Positions 42,616 to 44,061 of a stretch of DNA of 44,061 bases are shown piece after piece. Location: assembly GCA_947447955.1 (NCBI GenBank), contig CANFLS010000020.1:1-44061 (forward strand), written 5' to 3'. The translations under genes and the position numbers were made by a program. Every line of letters starts with the position of its first letter. Within the stretch, counting starts at the first letter, position 1. The notes under the pieces were generated by a model. That model did no database searches. It had not been told where the DNA came from and worked only from the letters and a program-made list of their open reading frames with translations. Source of the stretch: Flavobacteriales bacterium (lineage in GTDB: Bacteria; Bacteroidota; Bacteroidia; NS11-12g; UBA955).

Positions 42616-43020
42616 ATGAGTAAAAATCAGTATGAAACTGTAATCATTCTAACACCCGTGCTCTCTGAGCAGCAGATGAAAGACGCTGTTGCCGGCTACA
42701 GAGGGTTGATTACAGACAATGGAGGAGAGATGGTCCACGAAGAAAATTGGGGTCTCACCAAACTAGCCTATCCGATTGACAAAAAAGGCACCGGATTCTA
42801 TCACCTTTTTGAATTCACGGCTGAGCCTGAATTTATTAAAGCTTTTGAATTGGCGTTCCGCCGTGACGAAAGAGTTATGCGTTATATGACCGTATCTCTT
42901 GACAAATGGGGAATTCAATTTAATCACAAAAAACGCAACGGCGAAATGAAATCTTCTACTGCTAAAGAGAAGAAAGCTGATGCTAAAGGAATTTTAACGT
43001 CTGGGGAGAACGAAGGTTAA
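42616..43020 (+). CDS. rpsF: 30S ribosomal protein S6
   Basis: Small-subunit protein that binds the central domain of 16S rRNA as a heterodimer with S18. The opening [20 protein letters not shown] and the central [20 protein letters not shown] are characteristic, as is [18 protein letters not shown] lysine-rich C-terminal tail (about residues 115-134) extends beyond the compact domain, as is common in this phylum. First gene of the rpsF-rpsR-rplI operon, with rpsR starting 2 bp after its stop. Confidence 0.97.
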   Translation: MSKNQYETVIILTPVLSEQQMKDAVAGYRGLITDNGGEMVHEENWGLTKLAYPIDKKGTGFYHLFEFTAEPEFIKAFELAFRRDERVMRYMTVSLDKWGIQFNHKKRNGEMKSSTAKEKKADAKGILTSGENEG

Positions 43021-43022
43021 TT

Positions 43023-43286
43023 ATGAGCAAAGATCCAAATTTCATCTTCAACCAAACACCTCAGGTGTTGCAGAAGAAAAAATACTGTCGTTTCAAAAAA
43101 CACGGTATCAAGTACATTGATTACAAAGACAAAGACTTTTTGTTAAAATTTGTAAACGAACAAGGTAAAATTTTGCCTCGTCGTATCACTGGTACATCAC
43201 TTAAGTTTCAACGTAAAATTTCAGTTGCAATTAAAAGAGCACGTCACTTGGCGTTGTTGCCTTTCGTTGCAGATGGATTAAAATAA
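43023..43286 (+). CDS. rpsR: 30S ribosomal protein S18
   Basis: Partner of S6 on the platform of the small subunit. The 87-residue product contains [20 protein letters not shown] and the strongly conserved [33 protein letters not shown]. Downstream, rplI begins 18 bp after its stop, preceded by a GAGAGGAG purine run (43291-43298) that could act as a ribosome-binding site. Length and order are standard. Confidence 0.97.
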   Translation: MSKDPNFIFNQTPQVLQKKKYCRFKKHGIKYIDYKDKDFLLKFVNEQGKILPRRITGTSLKFQRKISVAIKRARHLALLPFVADGLK

Positions 43287-43304
43287 GACGAGAGGAGAAA
43301 AATT

Positions 43305-43745
43305 ATGAAAATTATCTTAACTCAAGATGTAAAAAATCTAGGATATAAAGACGATATCGTTGAAGTAAAAGACGGTTTTGGTAGAAACTTTTTGGTTCCA
43401 TCAGGAAAAGCGAAATTAGCTACTTCTGGTAACTTGAAAATGTTGGCTGAAGACCTACGTCAACGTGAGTTTAAACTTGATAAGTTGCGCAAAGATGCTG
43501 AGCAAATGTCAGAAAAATTGAACGGAATTACCATTACTATCCAAACCAAAGCGGGTAACACTGGTAAAATTTTCGGTTCAGTTACTTCTTTACAAATTGC
43601 AAATGCATTGAAAGAAAAAGGGTATGATGTTGACCGCAGAAGAATTGTTTCTGACGACATCAAATCTTTAGGCACTTATTCTGCTAATTTGAACCTTTTC
43701 AAAGACATCACTACAACTATCACTGTTGAAGTTGTAACTGAATAA
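43305..43745 (+). CDS. rplI: 50S ribosomal protein L9
   Basis: Large-subunit protein with two globular domains joined by a long helix. The N-terminal domain has the signature MKIILTQDVKNLGYKDDIVE, GFGRNFLVPSGKA. The connecting helix covers about residues 45-75 (ADLRQREFKLDKLRKDAEQ-like in composition), and the C-terminal domain has GKIFGSVTSLQIANALKEKG. Length 146 is normal. Last gene of the operon, followed 25 bp later by an intrinsic terminator. Confidence 0.97.
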   Translation: MKIILTQDVKNLGYKDDIVEVKDGFGRNFLVPSGKAKLATSGNLKMLAEDLRQREFKLDKLRKDAEQMSEKLNGITITIQTKAGNTGKIFGSVTSLQIANALKEKGYDVDRRRIVSDDIKSLGTYSANLNLFKDITTTITVEVVTE

Positions 43746-43770
43746 ATTTGTTTGGTTATTGTTGTTGTTG

Positions 43771-43802
43771 AGGCTGTTGGGTAAACCAACAGCCTTTTTT
43801 TT
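43771..43802 (+). terminator. Intrinsic terminator of the rpsF operon
   Basis: AGGCTGTTGG (43771-43780), loop GTAAA, CCAACAGCCT (43786-43795), then a run of eight T (43795-43802). A perfect 10-bp stem plus T-tract. Confidence 0.92.
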
Positions 43803-43811
43803 GTTTAGATG

Positions 43812-43883
43812 GGTTAGACGGGTTAGACAGATTAGACAGATTAGACAGATTAGACAGATTAGACAGATTAGACGGATTAGACG
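43812..43883 (-). repeat. Inverted array of eight 9-bp GTCTAAYC repeats
   Basis: Eight contiguous units of GATTAGACA or variants (the first two have GG at the start; three units end in G). They are the reverse complement of the unit found after rnpA and yidD. The array begins 9 bp after the rpsF operon terminator. Confidence 0.88.
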
Positions 43884-43914
43884 GATATTCTAGGTAGTTG
43901 CCCAAAATAAACAG
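43884..43914 (-). repeat. Inverted linker of the composite element
   Basis: Read on the minus strand this is the same linker as after rnpA (TTTATTTTGGGCAACTACC followed by TAGAATATC), with the CAAYYA loop at 43900-43895. It joins the 9-bp array to the mini-hairpin array in the same relative order. Confidence 0.8.
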
Positions 43915-44061
43915 GCGAAGCCGTCAACAGCGAAGCGTCAACCCGCGAAGCGGAGTCAACTCGCGAAGCGGAGTCAACCCGCGAAGCGGAGTCAACCCGC
44001 GAAGCGGAGTCAACCCGCGAAGCGGAGTCAACCCGCGAAGCGGAGTCAACCCGCGAAGCGG
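43915..44061 (-). repeat. GCGAAGC mini-hairpin tandem array, running off the window
   Basis: Nine copies of GCGAAGC on the plus strand (starts 43915, 43930, 43945, then every 18 bp to 44053). From the third on, the unit is 18 bp, CCGCGAAGCGGAGTCAAC, with one C/T change at 43961. Each unit has a CCGC-GAA-GCGG stem-loop and a GTTGA-type spacer on the minus strand. The array has no end within the window. With the linker and 9-bp array it fills the 316 bp after rplI, where no gene is visible. Confidence 0.9.

Noticed and set aside
42315..42623. Open frame spanning the end of yidD, the repeats and the rpsF start
   Set aside because: It is a frame shadow of yidD running through repeats and the rpsF promoter; no family motif is present.
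41696..43883. CRISPR array
   Set aside because: The units are contiguous 9-bp repeats without unique spacers of 25-45 bp, and no cas genes are nearby.
43915..44061. Coding repeat (PRSGVN or equivalent hexapeptide)
   Set aside because: The 18-bp period keeps several frames open, but no start codon or homologous domain is visible and the hairpin symmetry explains the conservation better.
41618..44061. Insertion sequence or MITE with terminal inverted repeats
   Set aside because: No transposase, no clear target-site duplication and no single pair of terminal inverted repeats bounding each copy could be found by eye; a non-autonomous mobile origin remains possible but unsupported.

Overview
The window looks like chromosomal DNA of a Bacteroidota bacterium. 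Supporting signs are type IX secretion cargo (one type A and one type B C-terminal sorting domain), a TamL-type lipoprotein of the BamA family, a DUF4175-like giant membrane/coiled-coil protein, FtsI fused to a PASTA domain, and promoters of the Bacteroidota type (TTG, then about 19-20 nt, then TAnnTTTG). The base composition is A+T-rich and there are almost no Shine-Dalgarno sequences. The MurE DNPR motif together with dapF implies meso-diaminopimelate peptidoglycan and hence a Gram-negative envelope.

Layout. (1) 1-14644, minus strand: a complete-order division and cell-wall (dcw) operon, mraZ-rsmH-ftsL-ftsI-murE-mraY-murD-ftsW-murG-murC-ftsQ-ftsA-ftsZ. Genes overlap or nearly touch throughout, and ftsZ is cut by the window start. 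The operon is headed by a strong promoter and six GTGGG-type boxes at 10-11 bp spacing, a likely autoregulatory MraZ operator. (2) 14741-19111, plus strand: an exported protein of unknown function, lipA, and a large T9SS-exported beta-propeller protein, closed by a bidirectional terminator. (3) 19197-21646, minus strand: ECF sigma factor, membrane anti-sigma-like protein and dapF as one tight operon. (4) 21764-27789: htrA (+), dnaB (-) and clpC (+), with convergent htrA/dnaB sharing a terminator. (5) 27779-31513, minus strand: tamL, an M48 metalloprotease lipoprotein and an NlpC/P60 hydrolase, all envelope-directed. (6) 31507-40894: a SpoU/TrmH RNA methyltransferase (+) whose start overlaps that of tamL head-to-head, the DUF4175-like protein (+), metG (-), a lectin/SprB-repeat T9SS type B adhesin (-), and a small membrane protein (-). 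(7) 40939-43745, plus strand: rpmH-rnpA-yidD and rpsF-rpsR-rplI, each group driven by a near-consensus promoter.

Most coding content is conventional housekeeping. The unusual part is the non-coding DNA of the last 2.5 kb. The gaps after rnpA, yidD and rplI carry a modular repeat family not seen in the preceding 41 kb. It combines arrays of tiny hairpins (GTTKA spacers, 3-4 bp stems, 3-nt loops, including nine GCGAAGC mini-hairpins), a hairpin with a conserved CAAYYA loop whose stem sequence changes with pairing kept, 10-bp TTATAAAC-type units, and arrays of a 9-bp GTCTAAYC unit. Two copies abut the stop codons of rnpA and yidD. A third is inverted and runs off the window end, which predicts a minus-strand gene just outside. 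No transposase, cas gene or other protein partner is visible, so this is reported as an undescribed repeat element rather than a demonstrated system.
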